A stretch of 64,000 nucleotides of DNA from Mactromeris polynyma (taxonomy: Eukaryota > Mollusca > Bivalvia > Venerida > Mactridae). The stretch covers positions 4,526,001-4,590,000 of the forward strand of contig JASFXZ010000026.1 of NCBI GenBank assembly GCA_032209605.1, written 5' to 3'. The stretch's first letter is position 1, and each line of letters opens with the position of its first letter. The notes under the pieces are model-generated. The model was not told where the DNA came from, searched no databases, and saw only the letters and a program-made list of their open reading frames with translations. Made by a program: the position numbers and the translations under genes. This document shows positions 1 through 11,154 of this stretch, piece by piece.

Positions 1-760
1 TTGCCTTATGATAACTTCCTCTTGCTTAGAAAAACTTTGGAACCCAAAGTTAGAAAAAAGTATGACACAAAAATGGTCATAGTTGCCCTTATAATATTTT
101 CATCAACAATTATTGAAGCCTCGTGCTCATACTCACTAAAACAGACGGGCTATATAAAGTATTAAAAATAAGTACACATAAAAGTGTCAATTTTGCTTTC
201 ATTTTACCAACATTAATTTTTTCTGAATTGATCCGAGCTTATGTTAACCATGTTTTTGACAACCACATGACTTTGTCATTTAATCGTATCTTTTTTAATA
301 TTTACAATTATTTTACTGTACCCGCCCACCCAATGTATCACGTGCCAAAATTACCACGCACGAACAATACATTTCGACTAAAACATATTAAAATTTCCAC
401 AATAAAATAAAATATTTTTCCTACCTACCTACCTACCTCTAAAATCTAGGGTCGGTAAAGGGCAAACAAAGACTTTTAATTATGGCCTTGTCACAGAATT
501 ACCTCCCTTTATGAATCAGTTTTTTTAAATACAATAGAAAAACTTGTTGAAGCAATTTCGAATACGATTTTATAAATGAAATAAATTATAAATTTTTATG
601 GTAATATCTTGATATTTAAATTTGTAAAAAGTTATATAGTTTGCCTAAGTACTGTGCTATATACATAAGCAATGGAAACAATGAACTTCAATAATGGGTG
701 GAATACCATAAGTATACTGAACACCTGTCATTATGTTTAAACATGATCCATCATGTTCAC
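1..760. other. AT-rich intergenic DNA with a CTAC microsatellite
   Basis: No coding or RNA feature is recognisable. The only structured part is a short (CTAC)n microsatellite at about 420-438. The open frame at 123-410 shows no domain or splice context and looks like chance in AT-rich DNA. Confidence 0.5.
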
Positions 761-769
761 AAAAAACAT

Positions 770-1125
770 GTTAACCATGATCTTGTGTGATTGTGTTAGA
801 CCATGGTGCCATTTAACGTACATATTATAATAGGTTCAAACATGTTCATAACATTGCCAAACCATGTCTATATAGAACATGATACAATATGTTTTAAACA
901 TGTTTCAGGCATGATATTTTTGCCAGGTGTAATGGACAAAGTAACATATTTGAACATGTTTGACCATGATCATCTTCAATCGTGTTAGTCCATGGTGCCA
1001 TTTAACGTACATGTTATAATATGTTCAAACATGTTCATAACATCATCAAACCATGTTCAAACATGTCTACAGAACATGATAAAATATGTTTAAAACATGA
1101 TCAGACATGATATTTTTGCCATGGA
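770..1125. repeat. CATG-rich tandem repeat, two copies of about 189 bp
   Basis: Two diverged copies are visible. The shared landmark 'ccatggtgccatttaacgta' occurs at about 800 and again at about 989, giving a period near 189 bp. Both copies are dense in the palindromes AACATGTT and CATG, spaced a few tens of bases apart. The palindrome richness suggests a decayed transposon end or an ancestral short tandem repeat. The open frame 803-988 lies wholly inside it and is not a gene. Confidence 0.6.
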
Positions 1126-1316
1126 AGCGTTTAACGGATGAGTACATTGATTGGTAAAAAATGGCGACAGTCAGTCTAACGAAGCCAGTGCTTTCGCTTC
1201 AGAAAAATGAAAACAACAGCTTTATCTTCTTCGACATAGATAAACAACAGAAATACATAAATGGACTTGATAAAATTGAAAGAGACCACAATAATAGCAG
1301 AAATTATGGTTGATAA

Positions 1317-1410
1317 AGCAGTCATGGCTAATGACTTGTCAGACATTCGGCAGACCTGTCAAGTCCAACGCTTAAATCGTGAATCTCACGATTTCAAGTC
1401 ATGGTCGAAT
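1317..1410 (+). repeat. Dispersed repeat family A, copy 1
   Basis: It carries the family A core 'gacttgtcagacattcgg', preceded by 'cagtcatggctaatg'. Related copies lie at 10441-10540 and 22145-22290 on the same strand and at 17520-17650 on the opposite strand. The family is probably a short non-autonomous element; its ends were not defined. Confidence 0.5.
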
Positions 1411-3640
1411 TTGACGCATTTTCTCACGATTTTTAAAATAACAGACCATAAAGTTTTGGGGGTCATATTTTTGGCCATATTACTATTAGCCTTCTCTTAA
1501 CACTAAAACATTGCAGGATGTGTCAAGTGTCATAAATGTTCAATATACTCGTATAACTGTCAGTTCCAACTGGTCACAAACCTGCCAAATCTGGTTCTGA
1601 CCACTTTTCATTTACTCTCAGCATCCCGCGAGAAAATGAACCAATCGTATCGATGGATTTCCGAATCGATTCAAACCGAATTACATGAATGGACGATTCC
1701 ATAGACTGGTTATTATTATAGCATTAAAAGAACGTTGCACCGTGTGAAAAGTAAACAAACATTCACGCGCTTGACTGTCACGGATCATGAAGACGCCAAA
1801 AAAAACCAACAGTTATAATATGCATCAAAATACTAAAGTGCATGGGAATCAGAATTTCCCTGGCTTCGAAAAGCAGACATGGGACATGGATTTGCGTTCT
1901 GCAAACTATGTAGAATGTTAGTTTACCCGTATAAACATTCTATTGCAATTTTAAGCGACAGTACATTGCCAATCGAAACTGAAAGTAGAAAATCACCTGT
2001 TGCGACAAATGATACTATTTCAAAGAGACAACGTAACTTAAGAAACGAGCTGACTATCGTGGTTTATGTTTTGCTTAAAAAACTTTGTTAAATAACTAGT
2101 ACTTATTTGTATATTCTATACCAAGCATAATATACTGTTTGCTTGTATTTTCGCGGTACTAACAAAGTGTTTCATCGGAATAAACACGTAGATCTTCGAT
2201 TTTCTTTTGTGTTCAGCTTTATCTGTCTACTATTTACAGTTAATAAATAAATTTAAATTATGAAAATGTCATTTCTTTTGCGTATGTTTCCTATTGTTTC
2301 AATGTATGTTTGCAGTGCAGACCCTGATTATATTCTTACCGAGAATGATCAGTGTAACATTGTAACTCAGACTTATAATTCATTTGTTTTCATTGAATCT
2401 GAAAGAATAAAATCCTGTCCGACTGAATAACTGTGGTTACCCACTGTACATTGATGTAGTTTTATTAAAATCTATACTGTTATCACAACATAAAAACAAA
2501 ATGAACACTTTAAAGTTTTAGTCTAAGTCTGTGTTTCAGTCTTATAATGCAGGGCTCGCGCTGGCATTCGCCAAGAAAACAAAGAAAAATCAAATTGGCT
2601 CAAATCGTCGAAAAGTATGACTTTCCAAATTTACCGTTGGCGAATGTTATATTCCACTCAATTTCGATGATAAATGCGGTTAAAAGCTGCTGAGACCAAC
2701 TCTCATTGTATGTGTATAAACTCGCGTACATATTAAAGGGTCCCAATTGATATCATGTCTATGACACATTCGTGTATTAATGAGGTTTTGGTTTGGTATT
2801 ACTGTTTATGAGGTCGCCGCGCACATTTTATAATGCACTTTATGGTATTTTGGTCGACCCGGTATGTCCCCCGCACACCATAAATAGACTTTTTGAAACT
2901 GAAGGGGGAAATTTACCTGCCAGTATAGCAGTATAGATCAAACAGACAATTTTTGAAGCCAAAGACGGTTACTGCACAGTGCCAATGAGACCTATCGTAC
3001 AGTTACCATTATATAATGCTATGCAATAAACAATAATGTCGCCTGTGTGCACTTTCTAGATATAAATCTTATCCAGCCCCATCAGCATTTCACAGTCTGG
3101 CCCAGTGGGAGTCCAATATGCATCCAATCAGTTTTTGATGTCACCATCCGACACATATATACAGCAACGTTGAGAAATGTAAATTATTTTTTATAGCCTT
3201 TAACTAAATCACCATTTATAAAAAATAAATGATCAGGCTTGTGTTGAATGTTAGAAAATAGGTTTATTTATTTAACAAAATCAACATACTCGTAGACCTG
3301 TGTGATATTTAGGATTTTAAACCAGATATATTACTAATTTCTATACTTACATAAATTGTAAGCCCCCAATGCAATTGAAATACATGTAATGAAGAAATAA
3401 GAACTTTTCTGACATATAAATTACTTTCGAAAGAAATACTCGACAGTGAGTAACCAATACCGGTATATCACATGTATGTTTATAGCAATACATGTTTCAG
3501 TCGCATTAATTGTAATAATTATTGATTTTATAATTGATTCTGGTCATGTTTAGTTATACAAACTCTGGGCTTATTACAAATTTATAAAATTATGTCCGTC
3601 CTAAGCAAAACAAAGTCCAAATACTTGCTTGAATGCTGAC
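1411..3640. other. Intergenic DNA, no gene recognised
   Basis: No domain-bearing frame or exon chain was found. Positions about 2668-2730 resemble about 25722-25775 inside the pogo-like element at 25460-26606 (shared 'gttaaaagc...gagacc' and 'aactcgcgt' landmarks). A decayed fragment of that element, or of a shared ancestor, is therefore likely here. Confidence 0.4.
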
Positions 3641-3645
3641 ATAAG

Positions 3646-4601
3646 GGTTACACTTAATACCGAATAATACCGGATAATACCGAATAATTTGAAATAACTA
3701 CCTAATAATACATTTTTTCTGCAAATAACACTCATAATCGTATACTTTGAGGTGAAATATATATGAATATGGTATAAAATTATAATTTTCTATTGTTTTG
3801 ACTGCTGTAATCAAGCATTTATGATATCCAAGATTTCTCTCCATTCGTATTCGTATTGTGGTTGCCTCCCTTGATTTGCCATTTGGTCCTTATACATTCA
3901 ATGTGTAAATGTATAATAAAATGCTTGGACAATGTGTCTGATATGTAGTTTGATGAATTACTTTCACTGTTGGGTTTTGATACCATGTCTAATATGTACA
4001 GTGAGTTATAAATATATAGTGAGTATACTTAAATACAAATAACAAACAAACAGGTGATGTTTTCTTATTTTTTTTCATCACGGTCATATAAACCATATAT
4101 CATATATGTCCATGTTTTCATGAATCATGTCATTATATTGATATACAAGTCTGCGATCTATTGGTTCGGCTCTTATTAATATATACGTTTGTTCTTAATA
4201 GCCGTTTTTCACAAAAGAACAGAAAATGTAAAAATAAATTGGAATAATGGAAATAATAATTATATATTTTTTTTTTTTTACTGACATCAAAGTACATAAG
4301 ATACCAAATAAGCGCTAAATATCAGATCGCGGACCTAGTATATTAGGACAAAAACTTAATGACCAATATTAGCTAAATTAAACCAAGGGAAACAATCCAT
4401 ACATTCTAAAGGGAGGTCACTCAAAAATATATCAAACAGACATTTTTAGACAACCATAATTATGCCAAAAACAGGTTTTTTATACCATATTCATATATAT
4501 TTCACCTAAAAGTATACGATTATGAGTGTTATTTGCAGAAAAAATGTATTATTCTGTAGTTATTTCGAATAATTCGGTATTATTCGGTATTAAGAGTAAC
4601 C
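3646..4601. mobile_element. Mutator-like non-autonomous element with long TIRs and 11-bp target duplication
   Basis: The terminal inverted repeats are about 135 bp on the left (3646-3780) and about 125 bp on the right (4477-4601), both beginning GGTTAC at the outer edge. They contain repeated TAATACCG-type motifs, then a long nearly identical stretch shared by the two arms (for example 'ctgcaaataacactcataat'). The element is bounded by the direct repeat 'gctgacataag' at 3635-3645 and 4602-4612, a perfect 11 of 11 match. TIRs over 100 bp with 9-11 bp target duplications are characteristic of Mutator-like elements, although a few other superfamilies make 8-10 bp duplications. The ~700-bp interior has no transposase frame, so it is non-autonomous. 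The nearly identical arms and perfect duplication suggest a fairly recent insertion. Confidence 0.85.
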
Positions 4602-4732
4602 GCTGACATAAGTCAGTTATTTTAGTTTAGAAAAATAATATTATGTTCCCTCAACATGCAGATATAACATAGTTAATTCGAAATATTTTCACATAAATAA
4701 ATTGATTGGTTGGCAATAACATAATATAGCAA

Positions 4733-4920
4733 CATTTTAGCTAAAACTATAAATTGTATAAGATTATGTTATCTCTTGGATAATTATGTGAAATAAATAC
4801 ATTTTAAGTTGTAAATTTGTGTTTCTTCATGTTTTAAGGCCAGACTTTTCATTACCTTGTAATATTTGTCCCCTCCCAGTCAAACTGATATTTAAAGGTA
4901 AAAGTAACACATACCAAACT
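4733..4920 (-). repeat. Dispersed repeat family D, copy 1 (inverse of 28742-28928)
   Basis: The reverse complement aligns along its length with 28742-28928. Shared landmarks include 'cagtttgact', 'gatgaagaaacac'-like text and 'acataattatccaa'. No coding content. Confidence 0.6.
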
Positions 4921-4929
4921 AAAAGTTAG

Positions 4930-5949
4930 TTAACTCGTGATGCGGTCTGTCGCACAACTTAATCCACTGCATGCATTTGTCAAGTTTTGGAAAAGGTAAG
5001 AATTTCACGCCACCTATCAGTCTGGACATCTATTGTTACTATCACACAACCCGAAGCTACACCTTTTCACCATTGTCTTAGATCATTAATAAACACCATG
5101 TAATTTGCTTTCCCGAAAACTATCACTCTTTGACGAATTTGTTGACAACTGTAGCGGCTGTCTAACAAAATGGCGTCGATAAAACAATGCCGGAGGTGTG
5201 CTCGAATACTGCAACGCGATTGGCTTACGGGAGCTGTCAATCAATATCTGCAGAAAGGTCAATTGTGAAATGTTGATCCCATGCCTTCGTGTTAAAGATT
5301 TAGATTGTTTGAAAAAACATTACAACATTTTGAATTATTACAGCCTATTGAAATATTTTGCAATGTAGTATTAAATGGTTATTATCTTATTTTTGTTGTT
5401 GATGCTATATTTAAAATATCTTATGGTAAGAAAGTCATGTTTGTTGAACACGGGTAGGTAGGCCTATGTAGGAAGGTGTGTAGGTAGGTAGGTGTGTGGG
5501 TTTGGCTGGTTAGGTAGTTTTGTTCACAGACATTCTGAGCAAACTATGCATGTTGACTCTGCATATATCATTGAGCAACTGAATTATGTAGTAAATATTT
5601 GCACCCATTCTCAATGATAGGCCTACTGCATGATAACGCGTTTCGTTACGTTTGTTATCCATAGGTGAACGGACATGGTGTAGGCCTATAGGCCTATGTC
5701 CGTGATAGATGCTATAAATTTATCATGAATGACCGAAACAAAGATCGGCCTCCATCGTACTCGCAGCCTGTGGTCAACACAACCCTGGCATACGTATGTG
5801 TGACAATGTTATGTGTGGGAACGATTGTGCAACAGACTGTCGCAGAAACAAACACATATTTTGATTGCAGAAAACTTTAACACGCATGTACAAATTGGTA
5901 ATGGAAATCACCTGACAATTTCAATTACAAATATATATCATACAAATAT
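4930..5949. other. Intergenic DNA with a GTAG-rich stretch
   Basis: No gene was recognised. A degenerate (GTAG)n tract lies at about 5452-5516, and repeated 'taggcctat' motifs occur at 5460-5700. Confidence 0.45.
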
Positions 5950-5962
5950 TCTAATGTGTGTA
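5950..5962. repeat. Left target-site duplication of the SINE
   Basis: The 13-bp 'tctaatgtgtgta' matches 'tcttatgtgtgta' at 6231-6243 in 12 of 13 positions and marks the SINE insertion. Confidence 0.75.
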
Positions 5963-6230
5963 GCCGCGGCCGTGGTCCAGTGGTTAGTGCACTGGACTTG
6001 TAACCCGGAGATCCGCGTTCGATTCCCGGTCGCGGCAGGTCATACCCTTCCATGAAAATTTGACAAAAATGTCGACTTTCCTCCACATGTGGAGAAGTTG
6101 CCGGCTCCTTGTGGAAGGGTAAGTTAGTACTGGTAAGAATACAGTCCAGGAAAAACTAGTTAGGTGCACCGGCCGCCGTATATAACTGAAGTATCGTTGA
6201 GAAACGGCGTTAAACCCGATGAAACAAACA
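5963..6230 (+). mobile_element. tRNA-derived SINE, about 268 bp
   Basis: The first 75 bases (5963-6037) fold as a tRNA. The acceptor stem pairs GCCGCGG with TCGCGGC. There is an A box in the D-arm ('tggtccagtggttagtg'), a probable TGT anticodon loop, and a B box 'gttcgattc' in the T-arm. A ~190-bp unrelated body follows, ending in 'gaaacggcgttaaaccc' and an A/C-rich tail, a tail type that recurs in molluscan SINEs. The 13-bp target duplications at 5950-5962 and 6231-6243 show it was inserted by retrotransposition, so the head is not a free-standing tRNA gene. Internal pol III A and B boxes would drive transcription. The open frames across it on both strands are artefacts. Confidence 0.85.
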
Positions 6231-6243
6231 TCTTATGTGTGTA

Positions 6244-7200
6244 GTTCTTAGTTCTTAGTCGAATAAATGTTTTTTGAGAAAAAGTCGAATGACGAAAAAA
6301 GCTTTATTGATGCAATCAGTGAACAGTCAAATACGATACAACATAATGGAGATAGAAAGATACAATGTGATATACGTACTGGAAACACCGTTACAGCTAG
6401 AAATGCCTTCTAAAAAACAAGAAATAGAAAATCTGAAATGCAACATTGATACGCCTCTGACCAGACAAGAGCAACCCGCAAACCTACTCGTTTAGTGAGC
6501 ATTCCGCAAACTAAATGTGTGCAATATATTGTAAGTCACCATGCATGTCTCGGCTGTGACAGTTACCAAATCCATAAATCATTATTTTATATTATGTATA
6601 TTCGATCATTAAACTAAACCAAATGGGCACCAAAGCATTGTTACTCGATTTCTAATTTGATAATTTATTTGCCAAGGCATTTTCGCCCTTTTGGCATCAG
6701 ATAGTTCATCCGTGTCTTAACCTCCGGTATTTTTACTGACAGTTCCGAGGCTGTAAGTCGCTGTATGGTTATTATTTCTATTTTAAATATATGTTAAATT
6801 TCCCTTCCCCCCTGTGCAATTATTTCACTTTATACCGTATTCATGTTATTTTCTCCCTACTTTCGGCCTATTGTTGCCAGCTGTCTTCACTTAATTGTCC
6901 TGTGATGTATTCCGTCCATTAAACCCTCCCCCTGTTGGTTCTCGTTGATTCTCCTAGTTATCCCTTACGGTCGTCCAGGCCATTCTTTGCGCCATCCCCT
7001 TACGTATGTACCCTTAACATCCTCAAATTTGCCTTATGTTTATGGACTGTTGTTTTCCTGGAGGTCTGTGTGGAGAGCAATGTCTAGTATATGTAGGCCT
7101 ACGTGGCATTCCCGGTAGCAACTTATTATCTCTCTCAAGTTTATGCTGACAGAAACATCTAACTCTTAGTAATGGAGTATGATTTCATGATATAGATATT
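6244..7200. other. Intergenic DNA, no gene recognised
   Basis: An A-rich 73-codon frame at 6274-6495 has no recognisable domain, splice context or upstream continuation. Positions 6500-7200 show nothing interpretable. Confidence 0.4.
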
Positions 7201-7219
7201 CGAATTCGGTGCCGCTTTG

Positions 7220-8345
7220 TGGAACATAACTACTCACTTTAATAAATATAACATTCTTTATGACCTACAACATGGTTTCAGAGAAAAACGATCATGTGAG
7301 ACAACTTTTACAACTTATTGATGATTTATCTAAAAGTATGTCCAAAGGAAAGCAATCCGACTTAGTCCTACTGGATTTCAGCAAAGCTTTTGATAAGGTT
7401 AATCATCTGAAATTACTATACAAATAACAGGAACATGGCGTGGATCCTGCGACTCTTTTATTGATTAAATCCTTTCTCTTAAACCGCAATCAACGTGTTA
7501 TACTTGAAGGCGAAAAATCCTCCGAGGTTCTGGTAACATCAGGTGTTCCCCAATGCTCTGTACTAGGACCATTACTCTTTCTTCTATATGTAAATGATTT
7601 GCCAGATACCATTACATCTCAGGTGCGCTTGTTTGCGGATGACACTGCTGTATACTTAACTATTAGTAATGTACATGATTCTTTTATCTTGCAGGAAGAC
7701 CTAAATAAATTAATGAAACGGGAGTCAATGTGGGATATGGAGTTTAATCCCAGTAAATGTCAGGTCCTGATTATATCCAGAAGTAAACATAAAACATGTT
7801 TTGATTATAAACTCCATGGCCAAACTTTAGAAACTGTAGACACAGCTAAATATCTTGGTGTAAATATTTCAAATGATTTATCGTGGAATTTTCATATTTA
7901 AATCAAATTACTACTAATGCAAATAAATCACTTGGTTTTATCCGTAGAAACATCCAAACTGAAAATAAACATATACGTCAATTAGCTTATAAGACAATAG
8001 TTAGACCTCAGGTAGAATACGCCACATCTGTATGGAGCCCACATCTATAGGCCTACTCAACAAAATATCAACAATATAGAAAAGATCCAACGCAGAGCTG
8101 TTAGGTGGGTAAGTGACAATTATTCTCCATACGACAGTGTCACCCGCACGCAGCGTGAGCTTGGCTGTCAAAGTCTCGAGTCGAGAAGAAACAATTGTAA
8201 GATGATTGTGTTCTACAAAACAGTAGGCCTAGCCTACACACATTGGTGGCAATTCCTTTACCAACATATCTCGAGACACCCACTAGGATGGTCCATAGCA
8301 TGTCATTTTGTGTTCCAAGTTTCTGACAGTAACACCGTCATAAAG
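7220..8345 (+). mobile_element. Decayed LINE: reverse transcriptase and C-terminal fragment (CR1/jockey-like)
   Basis: Translation gives, in order, the RT finger motif 'LQHGFREKRSCETTF' (about 7265), 'LVLLDFSKAFDKVNH' (about 7366), the 'GVPQCSVLGPLLFLLYVNDL' block (7542-7601), the catalytic 'LFADDTAVYL' (7629-7658), and 'NPSKCQVLII', 'AKYLGVNIS' and a 'VRPQVEYATSVWSPH' segment up to about 8050. Later pieces such as 'HSMSFCVPS' (about 8297) show the C-terminal tail continuing to about 8345. The YADD-type box reads FADD and keeps both aspartates. Frameshifts (near 7310 and 8050) and stops break the frame. The 5' part with the endonuclease is missing, as in a 5'-truncated insertion. Clade placement is by motif flavour only. 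Confidence 0.85.
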
Positions 8346-9225
8346 TGGGTCTCATGTGCAATATGAATATTTATTCAAGGACAAATGAAGAACAAATAGA
8401 TCTATATAAATGGTCACACTCATCACTTGACCGAACTTTAGCGTTAACATTTATCACAAGCGTTAGATATTCGTCACACGTAATTTCCTGAGCTTTATAT
8501 GTTTTGAACAAAGGAAAATCGATTATTTACAATACAAAATGGTGAAAAACAGCAATATTAAGTATTCAAGAAAAAAATCTGATATTAAAAACACATTAAC
8601 ATTCTTGAAGACGACAACGATATTAAATATATGCCTAGCAACCGTAGATAACGCTCCCACACATTCGGAAAACCTCGGCCAACTACGTCAAGTGGAATTA
8701 TTAAGATAACGAAGTGGTACGGAAATGTCCGAGAGTTGACGAGAATGGCTCCCACAATGCATTATAAACATGGGAGTACCTGCAATGATTACAGACGATG
8801 TGCAGGAAATTACCATTAACTGCATCAAAGGTTAGGCTAAATAAAGGTTGACAACCGCTACATAGACATTTAAAGGTTTGGGCCGGATACTTGTACAACA
8901 TGAAATACTTGTGACAAACTTGAAAAATAAGGTCAAAAATGAAATGGAGAGCATCTGAAATGTGGCATAGGTACTATGGCCTTGGGCTATCGCCCCAGGC
9001 CAAAACTCATACAAGTAGCGGAAAATCAATGCAGTAGCGAAAACAAATGACAATAGGAAATGTAAACGAATTTCTCTAATTTATATGTGGGATCACCTTG
9101 GCTATTATTATAAATTGCACAACAATACAACGAGGGGAATGACAAGCCATCCACAACCTCGGTACCCAGGCTATTCTAATTCATAACATAGCTATCATAA
9201 AATGATATTGGTAAATCAAGGGGAA
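8346..9225. other. Intergenic DNA, no gene recognised
   Basis: The minus-strand frames at 8701-9053 overlap one another in different frames and carry no domain signature. Nothing else is seen. Confidence 0.4.
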
Positions 9226-9227
9226 AA

Positions 9228-9330
9228 GTGCGCCCAATGTGGTGCTCGAACCAACGACCCCCTAAACACTTGTATGGCGCTCTACCGAGCTAACCAGTCG
9301 GCTGTCTAACCCCACACCACTACACTCCTC
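9228..9330 (-). repeat. tRNA-like SINE core, copy 1
   Basis: On the minus strand it reads as a tRNA-like unit with an A-box-like 'ttagctcggtagagc' and a B-box-like 'ggttcgagc'. The nearly identical unit at 9380-9480, about 150 bp away, shares 'caacgaccccctaaacact' and 'tatggcgctctac'. The probable origin is a tRNA-derived SINE head. Acceptor-stem pairing was not convincing, so it is not called as a tRNA gene. Confidence 0.55.
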
Positions 9331-9379
9331 CTTCCAGCATTTGATTTTGAGGATCAACCACTGTGGCCCATCAAACAAC

Positions 9380-9480
9380 ACTGCCACTGGGGCTGGAACC
9401 AACGACCCCCTAAACACTAGTATGGCGCTCTACTGACTGAGCTAACTGGGCGGCTGTCTAATGCCACATCACTACACTGG
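9380..9480 (-). repeat. tRNA-like SINE core, copy 2
   Basis: Direct repeat of 9228-9330 in the same orientation. It carries the A-box-like segment 'gagctaactgggcggctgtc' (shown on the + strand) and a degenerate B box ('ctggaaccaacg'). Confidence 0.55.
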
Positions 9481-9489
9481 TATCCACTG

Positions 9490-10440
9490 TAGCGATATTT
9501 AAACCACCAGTACCAGTATCGCATATTGTTGTTGTTGTGGTAGTATGGATAAATGGGAAATTGGTGTTAATCAGTATTATATGAACAGACATTTTGACAG
9601 TTTTGATAAACTACAGCTTGAGTTTTTAATTGTTTATATGGCATGCAATTTAACACAATAAAAAACGATTCTAGTCAAAAGTTTTAATTATGAAAGGATT
9701 AAATTGTAACTGGAAATGCCTCATTCAGTAGACAATTTAATATTTAAATTTGCTACCTGTTGTAATATTGATACATTTTTTTTTAAATGTTGGTATGAAA
9801 ATATTTCAATATGTATTCTATAAATGCAATTTTTAATTTAATCGTTTTTCATCATGATTCATCGGCAGCAACAGCAATAATGACTGTTGCAAAACCTGGT
9901 ACCCACCAGAAGTGGATACTTGTTGATGTTAACACATTATTGTGCGATTACTGTGAATCTACTGAATCTATATATGTGGATGACGTCTTGTTCATTGTGG
10001 TGTATAGCTATAGATGTGACAATGACTATCAGGGAAATGATGATCACTTTTATTCATATTTATTTGTCATATATGTAAGATTGATAAAACTGTATTTAAG
10101 AGTGTTTTTGTGTTGGTAAGTTTATAAATATATATGTCAGTTTATATTTAATCAACATTGTCAGCAATTTCAACAACAACTAGCATTTTTGCACAGTGTC
10201 CTCTGGTACCGGTATTTGCTGGTATTGCATTATTGTGTGATTAGTGAATACTATCACTGATTAACAGTTGAATCGATATAATTATGTGCATGATATCTTA
10301 TTCATTTTCGAGTATAACCATGATAGCTATAGATATATAAACGTCCATCTGTGAAATAATTGTCAATATAATTTAGATTCATTTTCATTATTTAATTAAG
10401 ATGAAACTGTTCAAAAGAGCGTTTGTGTGTTAGTTAGTTC
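9490..10440. other. Intergenic DNA with a degenerate internal duplication
   Basis: About 9930-10080 and 10225-10420 share the ordered landmarks 'cattattgtg.gatta', 'ttattcattt/ttgttcattg' and 'agctatagat', suggesting an old tandem duplication. The frames at 9811-10119 are not supported as genes. Confidence 0.35.
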
Positions 10441-10540
10441 AGTCATGGCGAATGACTTCCAAGACTTGTCAGACATTCGGTCTGACCACCTTGGAAAACT
10501 TGTCGGTCCGAATGCAAACTTGTCTTATATTAAGAAGCTG
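10441..10540 (+). repeat. Dispersed repeat family A, copy 2
   Basis: It contains 'cagtcatggcgaatgac', 'gacttgtcagacattcgg' and 'gaatgcaaacttgtct', the core shared with 1317-1410, 17520-17650 (reverse) and 22145-22290. Confidence 0.55.
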
Positions 10541-11150
10541 TAAAATGAAAGCCTGACTACATGTTCCAATGGTTCAAAACATAAGTTAATGACATATTCT
10601 ACTTTTATGTTTAGCTGCTAAAACAAGACAGATTCTAACTTTGATTTTCTTGTTTTTTACCTGTGTGAATAGCACCTGTTTATTGATAATGCATGTTAAA
10701 CAGTGTTTCAGACATAATGAAAGTAGATGAGAAATTTAAACTTGATTGGTTACAACAAAATGTCCACCACATTGGCTATGGTAAAACAAAAAAGGCAACA
10801 GTTTTAACTGTTTGGTTGTTGATGAACACTTGCCAACAGCACACTTATAAACATTTGTATACATTTCTAAAATCTTCCTTTTTCATACAAGTTTTGATCC
10901 ATTGCTTGTTATCTTCTTATTAACAATTTTATAAATATGTTGTCTTCAATTTCTATTTTTAATAAGGTTCATTCATATAAACCCCTAGGTCAGTTTGAAA
11001 TACTGTTGATTCAATAATAGATACCGGGTCTTCCAATACCGGAGGATACCGGCATTTGTTGATCAGTAACGGCATTTATAACTTGCCCGATTGATACTAT
11101 TCTGGTTCCCAGCCTCAATATCGTAATTGTTATATATAGCTTTTCTTTTT
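10541..11150. other. Intergenic DNA, no gene recognised
   Basis: AT-rich sequence. The 76-codon frame at 10693-10923 has no recognisable domain. Confidence 0.4.
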
Positions 11151-11154
11151 AATA

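Noticed and set aside
5963..6037. Free-standing tRNA gene (Thr, anticodon TGT)
   Set aside because: The tRNA-like part is followed by a SINE body and tail, and the whole unit is bounded by target duplications, so it is the head of a SINE. The anticodon stem also has a mismatch.
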